In this document: piece after piece, positions 11,054 through 23,539 of the stretch | How the letters are laid out: each line of letters begins with the position of its first letter | How positions within the stretch are numbered: the first letter of the stretch is position 1 | From: Phyllostachys edulis | Lineage: Eukaryota > Streptophyta > Magnoliopsida > Poales > Poaceae | Length of the DNA stretch: 64,000 bases | Assembly: GCA_036346405.1 (NCBI GenBank) | Contig: CM070563.1 | Location: 33,469,298 to 33,533,297, forward strand | Direction of reading: 5' to 3' | Notes under the pieces: generated by a model | Seen by the model: the letters and a program-made list of their open reading frames with translations, nothing else | What the model was told of the DNA's origin: nothing | Database searches by the model: none | Position numbers and translations under genes: made by a program

Positions 11054-13457
11054 GCACCCCCGGGATCACAAGAGCACCCGCACCAAGAACCCTAGGTCAA
11101 TTGAGCCCTGATTGCTTTAGCGCCGCCATAATCAAGCTTTTAGGGTTTTTCGCCGCCATTGGATTTTCTTCAATTCCGGTGCCGTCGTTGTCGTCGTGTC
11201 CTCGACGACTACACCATCATGTTCCTCGTCGCCAGAGCTACCTCCAGGACCCCTTCGCATCATTGGAGCACCACCAGAGCCTTCATCTGACAAAACCCGA
11301 AGCACCTCCGCCTCTTCAAACTCGCCGTCGACCTCCACCGTCCACCTCAACCACCCGGAGTTGGTCCACTAGGTTCGCAATAACCTGGGCTTCATCCCAA
11401 TACCACCCGCCGCCGGTAGATCGTCGCTGTTCGCCATGCCATTGGTTCCCGTGCGCCACCGCCTTTGCCGTCGAGCCACGTCAGAGCCATCTCAGCACCA
11501 CATCAGCCTCCTTACATACGTGTCACGTGCGTGGCGCCGTGTCAACGCGTACGCGTGGCAATCCCACCAGCCCAGATCTAAACGGTTCGGTGGACTTGGT
11601 TCACCGTGAACCATCTCTATGACATGTGGAACCCACATGTTAGATCCAATTTCTTTTATTTCTTTTTCAGCCGAAATTCCTTCGCTGACGTCATAAATCC
11701 TTTTTAGGGTTTTCTTTTAGATTCAAACTTCCAAAGCTCATATCTTTTGGATCTGAACTCCGATTGAGCCCATTCAAATTTCTAAATTCATCTAAATTCG
11801 AGATCTATTTATCTAATATTTTTATTTAATTTTTGGAGTTTGTTTTTTCTTTTTTATTTATTTGTTTTGTTTGTTTGCTTCGTTTGCAGGTAGACGTCGA
11901 TATCTCGGGAAGATTTGAAGAAGAAGAAGCACCTCAAGAGCAAGATCAGTACCTAGACCTATTCCAAGGCAAGTCATACCTTTGATCATATTGAATCCCA
12001 GTTTTCAAAGTTATATTGATTCAGATTATTGCATCTACTTCAAGTATTTATTTAAATACTTCTGGGTTTAGTTATTAATCCAACTTGTAATATCCACCTT
12101 GTCTATTTGTTATGTCTTAATCTTTTGTCAACCTAGATTGGTTTATTTAGTTGGTATTATCGTAGCACCAATGTGGGTTGGTTAGATATGATTAGTCTAC
12201 TTAGCGATGCCACGAATCTTCATCTCATGTAAGTTGCTATTATAAACTTGACTAAGTGATTATGGAACTAAGTGATAAAATTGTGTGTACTATGTGCTAT
12301 TACTCATTGATGGCATGTGTTGCACTTAACCAACAGGGTGAGAAAGAATTTAGACGGAGCCAAGTGGTACTGTGTATTGTTTTGGTGGATCTGTGTGCAT
12401 GGGATTAATAAACTATGTACATATGGATTTGTAGTGCGTTGGAAGTCTTGCCTTGGTCAATTAAGGACTTAACTTTGTGCGCCATTGAACTGAGCCTTAC
12501 TGTACGACCACATGCCTGGTATGGGACGGGCCTAACTTAGTAAGTTATGGAGTCTTGACATTGCTACTCAGGCTGTAGGTTAGACTGTGTTGATTGGGTG
12601 GTGTGCTACCAAGTAGTACTTCATGGGGCGGTTCGCCGTGTCCCTGTCCAACGGTGTGTGTCACACCAATTGCTATGTATGGCTTGGTATGACGGTTTGT
12701 TATGATTAGTGCTTGCTACACTAGTTGTATCTTGTATGTAAAGTGTACAACCTATGCAAAGTGTTAAATCAATCAATTTGAATAGCCGCGTCCGCGGTCA
12801 TGGACATGCTCGGGAATTTCACACGAGGGGTAGATTTTCTCAAAATAATTGGGAAGGGAGCTATGTGATCTAAGTCATATGGCTATGTGAATAACTTGTT
12901 TAGGCTATGTGTCTTTGTGAAATTAAACTATTAAATTACTATTGTTATTTGTTTTACTTTATGCTTTCAATCTATTATTCGTTTTCAAATTGCAAATGTT
13001 GCATTTCTATAAAAGAACCACAGAAGCCATTCCTTGGAATAAGCCTGCATATATACATTGCATTTTGTGGTGTGACTTGCGAGTACGGTTGTGTACTCAT
13101 GCTTGCTAAATCAAATCAACAGAATAGGAGGAGTCGCCTGCTTTCGAGGAGGAGTTCGTTGAAGGTGCTTGATCGTAGGGTCTTGATCCCAATCGGTTTC
13201 CTGTGGTGAATTGATGGGATTTCACTAAAGTTTCCGTTCCGCTGCTGTTTAATTCTCTGTCAACCCTGCGTGGCTTAATAAGTGTAAACTCGACCTTAAG
13301 GTCAAAACCCTTATTTGTTAATTAAATTACTCGTTTGTGTTATTAATCGCCTTGTGTGGATCGATATTCATCTATGTTGATACTGTGTACACTAGTGTGA
13401 TCCTAGACTAGTGCATTATACAGAGAGGGTCCAGAATTGCATTTTTGGGCCCCGACA

Positions 13458-14681
13458 GTGAGTGGCATGAGTCTTGTTTGTCTCGCCCTAGTTAGTTAAG
13501 GACCGACTCTTGTGTTTATTCAAACCAAGCATTATCATGCAACCACATGTCCTAAATGGGAAGGACCTAGCTGAGTAATTTACTAAGTCCGAACATTTAG
13601 CCCACAGGCTGTAGATGGTAGGTATTACCTAGGTGGTACAGACGATGGTAAATGATGTCTATGTCTGTCGGGGCTTGCGTCAGGGGTTGGTAATTGACGT
13701 CCAAGTCCGAACAGGTTATCCCCCATGATGGTGAGCTCCAAGTCGATGGTAAATGACGTCCATGTCTTGGGATTAAGCTCATTGGGCGGGCTAATGTTAG
13801 GATAAAGTAATGTAAAAGCTATGTGATAATCACTTAGTCACACACCTTCAGAAGTGTGTGAAGCAGACAGTATAAGCTAATCATCTCATGTCAGTCAAGC
13901 TGTACAACCATTGCAGAGTGTTAAAAACTATTCGAATAGCCTTGCCCACGGTCAAGGGCAGGCAAGGCATGTATACACATGGTAGATTTCAGTTTTGGTT
14001 TTAAAGAAATATTTGGGAATCCAGGAGTAGTTGGAACTCCTGGAATGATATTCTGGCAGTTAGAGCCAGTTGAGCAGTTAGAGCTCAATTCTTGAAAACT
14101 TGGCGGATAGAGCCTCTTTACTAGTGTATGGTAGTTGGAACCTGCACTAGAGATTAATTCAAATTACTCTAATTGTTTAATCTTCTTTTGTCAAATATGC
14201 TTTATAAAAGAAGTTTAAACTTAAAATGTTGCTTCGTGCAAAAGAACCCTATATGCCCAATTGTTAAAGCTATGCATATGCATAATTTCCCAAGACTCGC
14301 AGAGTACTTTATGTACTCACATGATACACTCAAAACAAATCTCACAAGTCTATGAAGATACCGAGGACGACTACAACTACTTCGCCTGTGGCTTCAATGA
14401 AGGCTTACCGGAGTACTAGGCTGCATACCCCCAGTTGAATGCCGGTGGGCGATTCGATGGGCCAAGCACGGAGTTTATTTTATTTCCACTGCTGTGAGAC
14501 TTAAGGTCTTTGTACCTCTTTTGTAATAAGTGGCCATAAGGCTGGTACTCAGTTATTTATTAATGTTATTTCATGATTCGAACTTGTTATCAACAATATT
14601 TCCACTGTGTGCACTAGCTACTGATCTGGGACTGGTGCCAAAATACACAGATGGTTCGGATTCAGAAATCCGGTCCCGACA
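13458..14681 (+). mobile_element. LTR B remnant: 3' end of an older, related LTR
   Basis: The segment ends TTCAGAAATCCGGTCCCGACA, like the LTRs of element A, and shares the CACTGTGTGCACTAGC block and other motifs (ACCACATG, AGTGTTAAA...ATTCGAATAGC) in the same order. It is too diverged to be the same copy. Element A joins it at 13457/13458, so A probably inserted into the LTR of a relative. No PBS follows 14681; instead MULE coding sequence begins, so this is a 3' LTR end or a solo LTR. Confidence 0.7.
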
Positions 14682-17179
14682 GAGTTGCCTGCAACAAGAT
14701 TTTTAGTCACAAATGCATATGAAAATTCATTACTTGACCCTGTTGTGACAGGACTAGGGCTTTCATTAAATAAAGCAGGCATGGTGATCATTGACCTCCT
14801 AGGTGGGGAAGTAGGTGAAATGCTTGGACCTCCTAGTCTTAATTCTTTCTTGGGTTTCTTTTCCTGTATGAAGGTAAACATTACAAGTTAATGTATCAAT
14901 TTGAAACACATAGCAAGAAAACATTGAACTAGGTTGCATGTACCTTTTCTTTGTCCTATTTAGTGGACATCCTGCTTGCCTATGCCCCAGTTCTCCGCAT
15001 CTTCTGCACCTATTTTGGCCACCTAGTTGAATTGTCTACTTTCCTTTACCCACCCTCCCACCCCCCTTTTCCAAGCAATTTCTAATCTTCAATTTCCTAG
15101 GCCTTCCAACAGACCTTTTTGCTAGTGGAGGTAGCAACTGAAAGCTAATATCAACATTTGGCCATTAAGACTTGCATGTTAGTTGTTTAATTTCCCCTTC
15201 GTAAGCAACTCTAAACCTTTCTAGTGAGTAGTACTCATGTACATAATCCTTCATATTGACATTCCTCAGAGATGTTAGAAATATCAATGCATGCTCACAA
15301 GGCTTACCTGTGTGCTGTCACTCAAGGAAAGTGCACTCATGACTAGCTGTCTTCACAACATGTCTAAGCTTATTGTTGTTAGTGTCCCTCACCTGTGCAC
15401 TCCAATTGGCAGATGCTTGAGCCTTCAAGTGACATAATCCCCTTGACTTGATCCTCAATTGTTGTAGGAGAGCTGGTAGAATCATCTCCTGCAGCCTTTC
15501 CCCAATCCTTCTCTTCTCAAAAAGCACCATAACCATCTCCCTTAACTTGTTTGCAAGTTAATCAAAAGGTAGATCCTTTACATCCCTCACCCAACTGTTG
15601 AACTCTGCAAGGTTATTGTTAATATAGCCACACTTGATGTCTGGGTTGAAGGCACATCTCATCCACATCAATTTGTGATGCCTTTGAAGGTAGTTAGCCA
15701 TCTGAGGGCATATTGTTAGAATCTTGTTCATGTGGTACTCAAAAACATTTTGCTAATATGCCCTAACTGCAGGCCACATATGGCCAAAGCTGTCACCATT
15801 GAATTTCTTCACAAAACTAAGCATGAGGTGCCTAAAAACACTCCCTTTGCTTAGCTTGAGGGAAATCCTACTTGATTGTATTCTTCAGACCTTTGCAAGC
15901 ATATGTGCACACAGCCAGGTTAGAAAGATCACCTATTGCCCTCTACAGCTGCCTCATGAACCATATCCAATTATCCTTAGTTTCTAAATCAATGAACCCA
16001 AATGCTACTCGGTAGATCCACTTATGGCCATCTAAAGTTGTACATGCTGCTAAATGCCCATTCCATTTGCCATTAAGAGTAGTTGAGTTTATACTAACAT
16101 ATGGTCTACATCCTTTCAAAAATCCCTCAATGCAGGACCTAAATGCAATAAAGAATCTGTGAAAGTACACATTACCTTTCACTCTCTTAGTGTCAATCTC
16201 TGTAATGCTTCCTAGAGACCTCAACTCAATCTCAGCTTTGAAGTTATACAAAAACTGAAAGCTTTGTTCCCAGCACCCACATAGTTCATCCACCGCCTTT
16301 TGTCTCTCCTTCCATACTTTGTCATAACCCATGGTGACATTGTAATCATCCTACAGCTTTTCTTGCATCTCCTTGGCTCCCATCTTGAATAACACTTACG
16401 TTCATTGACTATCTTGGACACCTGGACAAACAATAGAAACCAGTAAGTACAAACAAAGAATGACAATAGTTCATGTATAAGAGTAAGAGTTAGCAACAAA
16501 GTTAGTACCCTAATAGCTTTCTTATCTGAACTCATGCGAGCTACAATTCTCCAAGGGCATCCTTCGGCTCTACATTTCCCAATAAACCTTGTGGGATCAG
16601 ATTTCTCAGTGCCCATGTCAAAATCCTCATTTATAGTACACTGTCTAATGGCCAGTCTAAAAACTTCCATGAAGGGAACAAGCTACCTCTCTCCATCTTT
16701 GGATGATCCTTGTCATACTTGATGTACTGCTCCTCATGTATGTCATCATCTGCAGGAATAGCTGCACCTTCAGTGTCATCCACTGTGGTTGCAGGTGCAC
16801 CACTAGACTTAGTCTTGCATCTTTCAGCCTCATCCCTGGCTATGTCAAACTTATCCCTCAAGCCCAAAAGAACAAACATTTCATCCTCACTCGTAGGAAC
16901 ATCTCTGTCCAATTCATGAGGTCCTTGAGCAATTTTAATAGTTGACCAGTCCACCCTAATTAGTGAGGACAAGTCATTTCCTTGGGCCTCGGCCTTGTCC
17001 ACGGCTGCTACTGGAGCAACATCTGGTACTGCTACTGCAGTGAAAGTCCCTGCACACTCATTCACCAAGGGGTCCACTCTAACACTAGACTGGCTAGGTA
17101 GATAGACAACTTTGTCTACTATTTCCATTATGAAACAAACCCATTTTAGTCTGTTGCGACTGTTAAATACCTCCAACAA
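14682..17179 (-). pseudogene. MULE M1 transposase (MuDR-like), truncated at its 3' end by LTR B
   Basis: Read on the minus strand from 17179, an acidic N-terminal part leads to a MuDR DNA-binding domain (FPSMEVFRLAIRQ near 16.67 kb, GCPWRIVARM near 16.55 kb). An intron of about 80 bp follows near 16430-16510. Then comes the MULE catalytic domain (GYDKVWKERQKAVDEL, CGCWEQSFQFLYNFKAE, GKWNGHL) at about 15.95-16.33 kb. The residue expected to be the first catalytic Asp is Asn (SINSTTLNG, codon at 16087-16089). A SWIM-type finger (HECTF...GKPCEHAL, about 15.28-15.34 kb) has lost one Cys and a Trp. A CCHC knuckle (CRRCGELGHRQAGC) follows at about 14.97-15.02 kb. Several stops and frameshifts occur, and the last exon is cut at 14682 by LTR B. 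Confidence 0.88.
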
Positions 17180-18324
17180 TTAGAAGGTGTGTTGAACCCT
17201 TTCCATTCCACCACCACACTCCATATCATTGCACCATACATGGACCTCCTAAGATGAACACCAACTTGTCCTCTCTCCCAACTATTCCATCAACTTACCG
17301 AACATAAATCCATGCAAATCGATAACCCATTCTAGATCTTGCCGCTCATATCCATGTTGGCTACCGTCACCAAGCCTGGCAATGTACAGTGGAACTCTAA
17401 CAGCTAGTGTAAACGCTCTTTCAGGTTCAATTCTACTCAATATGGGCAGAAAAGAAAATTTAAGTTAGGGGCGTACTACTCTGTTCTGTACTCCGTTTGA
17501 GTCAACTAAGATTGGGGGAGGGGAAGGGCACAAAAACGGTACATCCCACAAGACCAGAGGGAATTTACATACAACTTTGGGTACATTGCGTGTGCTACTC
17601 CAACAACCGGCACCTCCATTGTGCGCTCCTCCACCAACCGACTCCTCCATCAAGCTCAAACTAGCTCCATCCACCAACCTAGGTCCAGGTTTTCAGGCAT
17701 TCAACAGATCTATCAAAATGAAACTCCATAAAACAAAGTATGAAGGGAAAGACGAAGAGGAAGGCCTTTGGAAGGGGAGGATACCTGCTACACCCTTCGC
17801 CGCCACCGGATTTGGCCTGCCGCCCTAGTCGCCTAGGTGGTTGCGAGAGAGAGGAGGGAGTGAGGTGATGGTTGCGAGAGTGAGGTGGATGAGGCGCGGT
17901 GGGTTTGGTCCGGGATGGTTCGACCCAGCCACATAGTTGTCCCAGACCCGACTGGGAGGGTAAAATCGTCCATGGCTATGTAGGCCAGGGCCAAAAAGAC
18001 TAGAAAAAGATTTAAATACTCAAAAATGGCAAAACAACAAGGTGCAACAAAAGGTGTGGCAAATGATCAATTGCAACGAACATAATGACAAATTGTCGAA
18101 ACCACCTGTAAACTATGGCAAATAGTCAATTCTCCCGTTTAGGGTTTGGCCGCGTTATTTTTGTTGGGCCGGGCTTCAAGCTTGAAGAATGTACAAATGT
18201 TGAACTTTGGGCCACACTTGGGCTTTTACATGCCCTACTGAAGACCTGCCCGTCAAGTTTGAATAGGTTTACCCTACATAAGTAGGTATGGTCCCTCCTC
18301 TATAGAGGCTATATAGTATATGTT
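17180..18324. other. Region upstream of MULE M1 transposase; probable promoter and outer part of the element
   Basis: No convincing gene is present. Short ORFs on both strands at 17465-17828 show no recognisable motif. From 17930 to 18140 the sequence becomes A-rich with repeated AACTATGGCAAATAGTCAATT-like phrases (TGGCAAATGATCAATTG, GGCAAATAGTCAATTC). This is a plausible terminal region of M1, but its partner end is lost under LTR B, so the boundary cannot be proven. The bases at 18150-18324 show nothing specific. Confidence 0.4.
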
Positions 18325-18570
18325 AGAATTTTTTTTGAAATAATATTGATTTAAAATATAATTACAAAAATAAACAGTTGAAATAAAAATTACAAAATTA
18401 GACGCCTGTCACCAATTGGAATGGCGACGAGCTCCTATCGCCATGGCCTAGCCACTAGCGACAGGGGGCTCAATAGTACCCAGAGCTCCCTATCGCCATT
18501 TAAATTGGCGATAGTCCTTGTCGCCAATTCAACTAGCGACGGAGATCCTTAATTTTTAAATTTTAAAAGT
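18325..18570. repeat. MULE G left terminal inverted repeat
   Basis: Its reverse complement aligns with 34458-34698 over the full length at about 80 % by eye. It contains several TATCGCCA / TGGCGATA core motifs in both orientations and an A/T-rich outer end. The exact outer base is uncertain by a few positions. Confidence 0.85.
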
Positions 18571-18648
18571 TGGTAAACTGCCATTTCAAATGGCAATAGG
18601 GATCCCACAAGTCCCTGTCTCCATTCCAAATGGCGACACAATCTCCCC

Positions 18649-18656
18649 TATAAAAG
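18649..18656 (+). promoter_or_regulatory. TATA box for MULE G transposase
   Basis: TATAAAAG (CTCCCCTATAAAAGACC) lies just inside the left TIR and upstream of the transposase frame, as expected for a MULE promoter. Confidence 0.55.
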
Positions 18657-19353
18657 ACCCTCAAAACCCAAAAGTTTGGGGAAAACTCACTTTTATTCAA
18701 AAAAAAAAAAAAAGAAAGAGGGGAGGGCAGGGAGAGGAGCAGAGAGAAGTAGAGAAGCTAGTGAAGCACTATCCGTTTGGTCGCTCACCTTTTAGGTAAC
18801 TTTTTCTACTCTAATGGATTACATAGTTTTGGATGTACGGATATGTAGTGTAGTATGTTGTACATAATCCTTTTTGGTGGGTAGTCTAGTTTTAGATATG
18901 TGGTTAATCATGGAAATATTGTTTACGATGCAGTACATCAAATATGTCAGATGCCACCAACCTCAAAATTTACTACGGTTAGGCGACTATTCTTGAGAGT
19001 CCCGGGAGGATTGATTTGCGTTATTTCCAATCAGTGATCGTGCTCCTGCCAAGACCAGAGCAGCATACATAGGGTGCTGTGATACGGTGGTTGTTTCACT
19101 CATTCGATTTGGACCATGTTGTGTATGATCTGAGATTGAGTTGCCTTGCCCCCGAATAGCACAACGCACATGTTGGGAGCTAGTGCAGCTCAAGGAAACA
19201 AGGCCATGGCAGTCATATGCATGCATGGCGAGGAAGGAAGAGTGGGATTTGGTACTTCTGGCCCAGGCTTATGCCAAGCCTACTCCTACATCGGCGGCTG
19301 AATAAGAAGAGGGTGGTGATGCCAAGGAAGAAGTCGGGGACTTCAGCCACAGT

Positions 19354-21185
19354 GTGGTGCACACAATGGCCGAAGCTCCTAGAGTTGCTGATGCTGTCGA
19401 TGAAGACCCTGTGGAAGTAGCTCCTTCAGCCAAGCAAGCCAGTGGGCTTGCTAACGAGGGTGAGGAGCTAGAAGCCCTAGTGCAAATGATGGATCTTGAA
19501 GACCAGGACTACATGGCATTATCAGAAGATGATGGATTAGATGATGAGGTTGATGTGAACCAGCAGGCAGTTTCATCCGAGTGGAACACATACCAGATCG
19601 ACAAACTCATTTTTAACGAAGGCTCCTGTATGCCGTAGGAGTATGACCAGAGCGAGGTCAGGCAAGGAGCTATGTACAAATGTAAGGAGGTCGTGCAGGA
19701 GGTGGTTAAATTCTAGATCTTGTCGATGCGACGTGCATTCATAGTTATCAAGTCTAACCCAAGATGCTACGACGTGAAGTGTGACATAGAGGGATACCCT
19801 TGGTGAGTACACGTATTTCAGACTAAGTGAGACACCTACTAGAAATGCTCTATAGTAGTACCTCACACATGTGTCGTCGCTGAGTCAGTGCAGTCCCACA
19901 GGAACCTGTCATCAGGCTTCATCGCCAACCTCATGTACGGTGAGATCATGGATAATCTAGATTTTGAGCCATGATCCATCGTTCAGCTGATTGAGGCAAG
20001 GTTCTAGCACACAGTCAGCTATGCCAAGGCGTGGAGAGCAAAACTGAAGGCATTAGAATCAAGATTCAGTACATTCGAGAACTCCTACCACAACCTCCCC
20101 GGGCTACTCCGAGTCATACAAGACATGAATCCCGACACTCATGTCGACTTTTAAGATTCCACGCATCCGAAGTGGGCCAATAAGAGGGTACTGCAGTGAG
20201 CATTCTTTGCCTTTGGTCCATGCATCAATGCATTCCGACACTGCCGTCCAATCTTGTATGTGGTTGACACATTACTGATTGAAAAGTATAAGGACCAGAT
20301 ACTGACTGCAATAGTGACAGACAGGAACAATTAAGTTCTTCCCGTGGCATTCGCTTTCATTGAAAGCGAAAACATAGATAGCTGGTTGTGGTTCCTAAGG
20401 AATTTAAGGATTTCTGTTGTATAGGGCTATCCAAACGTATGTGTCATACATGATTGGCATGTAGGCCTGCTTAGTGCAATAACTTAGCTACAACAAGGAG
20501 AGAACAAACCACTTCTATGGGCGAATCTGCAGAGCAGGTAGTGCATGAGGCACTTGGGTGCAAACTCCTACAAGCAGTTTCGCAACAAGGGCTTGATGAA
20601 CCTGTTCAAGCCGCTATGCAACCAGAACCAGCAGCGAAAGTTGGAAGTACTCTAGAAGATTCTGGATGAGCGGACCTAGACGCACAGAAGGGAGGCAGTG
20701 AAAAGGGATACCCCAAGCACTGACCAGGCCCCTGAAGCATTGCCACAGCTACCCACAGATAGTCCCAGTGTGACGAGGAAGACGGAAGCACAGGTGAAAT
20801 GCTTCTCGGACTGGATTGAGCACGATCCTAAGGAGAAGTGATCGCTACTACAAGACAGGAGTGGTGCTCAATATGATATCATGACAACCAATCTAGTCGA
20901 GGTATACAACTGGGTCATGCGCGGTGCAAGGTGCCTCCCTTTGGTTGGTATTGTGCAGGTAATTATCTGTGGTACCACAAATTACTTTGTTGACAGAAGT
21001 AACAATGCATCACTCGTCATGGCAAATGACAGAGTACTCTACTTCACTATGATCACCAAGTACATGGAGGAGAAGAGCAAGAAGGGTGAGATGCTCCGAG
21101 CATTCAAGATGGGCACAAGGGAGCTTCACTTTGAGATAATGTGCGGGGATAAAGGACGCCGCAGGCCGAACCACAAGAGGATCAC
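19354..21185 (+). pseudogene. MULE G transposase, N-terminal and catalytic part
   Basis: A single + frame from 19354 to 21185 (about 610 codons) contains no frameshift but roughly 17 stop codons. The order is an acidic N-terminus, a MuDR DNA-binding domain (about 19640-19900, MYKCKEVVQEVVKF, RCYDVKCDIEGYPW), a helix-turn-helix-like part (SYAKAWRAKLKALESRF), and then the transposase core (LPVAFAFIESENIDSWLWFL, GYPNVCVIHD). The position expected for the first catalytic Asp reads Val in LYVVDTLLI. Almost every stop can be read as a C-to-T or G-to-A change (CAG to TAG, CGA to TGA, TGG to TGA or TAG). Coding breaks at 21185 in the target duplication of LTR D and resumes at 33571. Confidence 0.88.
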
Positions 21186-21269
21186 TATAGGATCAAGGAT
21201 GACCGACTAGACGAGGATGAGTAGGAGGTTTCTGAAACATTTTCTCTAATTAACAATTTTAGCAAGAGT

Positions 21270-23463
21270 TGTAACACCCTGGCTATTCAGAAGCCAAAAT
21301 GTTACCTAAATAATTTAATATACAACCATAATGCGGAAGATTTTAAACAATAACTCATCTATCGACATAAAGAGATCAATATTTAATAGAACAATCGCAG
21401 GAATATAGTCTGAATCTAAATAAGTATATCAAAGGGGTGATCAAGGATCACAAGCAGTACTTAATCAACCATAACATGGAGAAATATATCAACCACATCT
21501 AACTTTATTTATTACAGTTCAACGTTTAACGAATGAAAGACATAACCAAGTCCTATTATTGAAACTGGAGTATGGTGAGATGAATAATTAGTGCGTGTCT
21601 ACTCCTTCCCAATAGAGCCATCATCAATGATCACCTAAAATAAACAAACAAAGCAAGAATAAGTCCGAGACTCAGCAAGTAAGTGAATAATTGGACATAC
21701 AACAAATATGAACAAGACAACATCTTTAAAGAATATGAACATAACACCGAATGAATATATGAAAGAATGGATTGAATGAAATGAAAGGACTGCAGACATG
21801 CTTATACCGGTATAGCTAGTGACACACCCGTCGGTGTTCATCTAAGCCCGCATTTAACAAAATGTGGGGATCCAAATCCCGTATGAAGAACGTTTCATAC
21901 GGGTATCCAAATCTGACCACATTGGAATGGTGGGTCTTACGTGCCCATCCTGGAATTGATGGGTCTTCATAATCCACTCCTGTGGATGAAATATGAATAA
22001 TGGATGCATAGAATGAAATATGAATAATGAAAGACATCATCTCTAATCATGGAATTAACACATATGAAAGGAACATACACATTTAATCTTCTCATGGATC
22101 ATTGAAAAACACAGTACGAACATTAAGCAGTCAGCATTCACAAATCTTAAGAACATTAAAGTACCTGTCTTCCGCGTTGCGACACGTTAGTAGGCAACGA
22201 ATGTGCCCCTAAACTCGAAGCCTCTCCGCCTACACAAGTAAGTACTCGAAATAAGAACAACATGGTACAGGACACTACCAGTAACGTTCTACAACACCTT
22301 CCCGACAACCCAAGAATTAACCAATAGACCTATTCTGAAAACAGACAACACCATCACATAAACGCATCTGGATAGCAGCACGGAATAACTCATAACTACT
22401 GATCTGGGACTCGGAACGAGGTGATCCTAGATCCTAAAGAATCTTAACGAACATATCTACAAAATTCTAGTTGACAAGATCTCCCAATTCGGCCAAAATA
22501 AAATGCTAACAAGAAGAAGAAAGTATAAGACAGATTCTGTCTAGACGAAAAGGACAGCAGTAAAGAACAGATCACAACTTTTGATCTACAACTTTGATTA
22601 GGGAATTCTTTATCATTCTGGAAATTTTATAAAAATTGCTATAATAACCTAGTTGGGTGAAAACCCTGAATCTTCCATTATCATAATCATAATTTAGGAT
22701 ACAACTTGACAGTTCATTCTCATCAGGATTTCAAAATAGTGGTAAAGATCAGACCATAACTTTTGATCCATACATCAGAATTTAGTGTTCTTAGCGGCCA
22801 CAGAAAGCTAAGAAGATTATCTAAATATCTCTAGGAGATGAAAACCTCTAATTCGGCCTCTAAGAATCCGAAGTTGGCCACGCAACAATCTGGACAGATC
22901 TGAAATTGTAACAGCATAGCTTCGATCCAATCCAACTAATCTAATTTGCATCTATTAATCATCAAATAGTGGGGCAAGCACTTCGTTACCCTTGAAGACC
23001 CGCGGGAAGATGATGATCTATCCTCAAAGAATCCTTCTTCCCCTTTCCCCCTTTTCCTCCTTCTTGGCCGACGGCAGTCACAAGATCTTGCCTTTCTTCT
23101 CCACATTGGCCGACGGCTTGGGCAGCACAAATGGTGGGGAGGAGATGACAGCAGGAGTAGGGGACAGCAAGGAGGCGCAAGAGAGGGGAGGAGGTAGGGC
23201 GGCGGCTTGGAGAGGGAGGAGATGGGGTTGGCCAAGGGGTGGAGGCGGCTAGGGTTAGGGAGGAGGCGCCTCCCCCCTTTTTGTCCCACTATGGCTGGCC
23301 CAACAAGGCCCCCCTTGGCTTGGGCCGGCAGCCCAAGACCCAAAATTTCTCCAAAATCTGAATTTTGTTCGCAATTCCAGCTCTAAACCATGTTGCAGTC
23401 GAAATTGAATAAATTTCCCTCTACCGAATATTATTCTCTTTAATTGAGATTCGGGGTATTACA
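21270..23463 (-). repeat. Element E 3' LTR (2194 bp)
   Basis: On the + strand it begins TGTAACACCCTGGCTATTC and ends GGGGTATTACA. It lies next to the purine tract at 23464. A GC-rich purine/pyrimidine block at 22980-23260 encodes only low-complexity ORFs on both strands, repeated in the other LTR, and is not a gene. Confidence 0.92.
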
Positions 23464-23539
23464 TTCTACCCCCCTTAAACAGGATTCGACCTCGAATCCT
23501 CACACAGCTCTACGCGAAAGAACAACCACAACGGAGAAC

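Larger units (their letters stand above)
1..13457 (+). mobile_element. Element A: Ty3/gypsy LTR retrotransposon, chromovirus (Tekay/Del-like), 5' end outside window
   Basis: Bases 1-682 match 12776-13457 at about 93 % by eye, so the element has long terminal repeats with an interior of 683-10092. The interior order is primer binding site, extra ORF, gag with CCHC knuckle, protease, reverse transcriptase, RNase H, integrase, and a chromodomain-like C-terminus, then a purine tract. That order and the terminal domain place it among chromoviral Ty3/gypsy elements. The 3' LTR is complete (3365 bp), whereas most of the 5' LTR lies left of the window. The coding region carries about a dozen stops, three or more frameshifts and a 3.6 kb insertion, so the copy is dead. 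The family resemblance to rice RIRE3/RIRE8-type elements (long LTR plus an ORF before gag) is from memory. Confidence 0.93.
10093..13457 (+). repeat. Element A 3' LTR (3365 bp)
   Basis: It begins TGTAACATCCC just after the purine tract and ends CCCCGACA at 13457, matching the 5' LTR end at 682. A TATA box at 11046 marks the promoter, so U3 spans about the first 980 bases and the R-U5 part is very long. ORFs inside it, for example 10948-11622, are low-complexity and do not look like genes. The bases after the end, GTGAG, would be the 3' target duplication, but the 5' partner is off-window. Confidence 0.9.

Noticed and set aside
10948..11622. A 224-codon ORF inside the 3' LTR of element A
   Set aside because: Low-complexity Ser/Pro/Arg sequence downstream of the LTR TATA box in the non-coding leader, with no known domain. 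It is better read as chance in GC-rich DNA.
12907..13209. 100-codon ORF near the end of the element A LTR
   Set aside because: The corresponding region in the 5' LTR has an indel and no kept frame, so it is chance.
17465..17828. Overlapping 70- and 83-codon ORFs upstream of MULE M1
   Set aside because: Neither shows a domain or a supported splice structure, and they overlap antisense in a Pro-rich stretch.
22936..23343. ORFs repeated at 29337-29694 that might be a small gene family
   Set aside because: They lie at the same place in both LTRs of element E, so the repetition is due to the LTR pair, and the translations are low-complexity.
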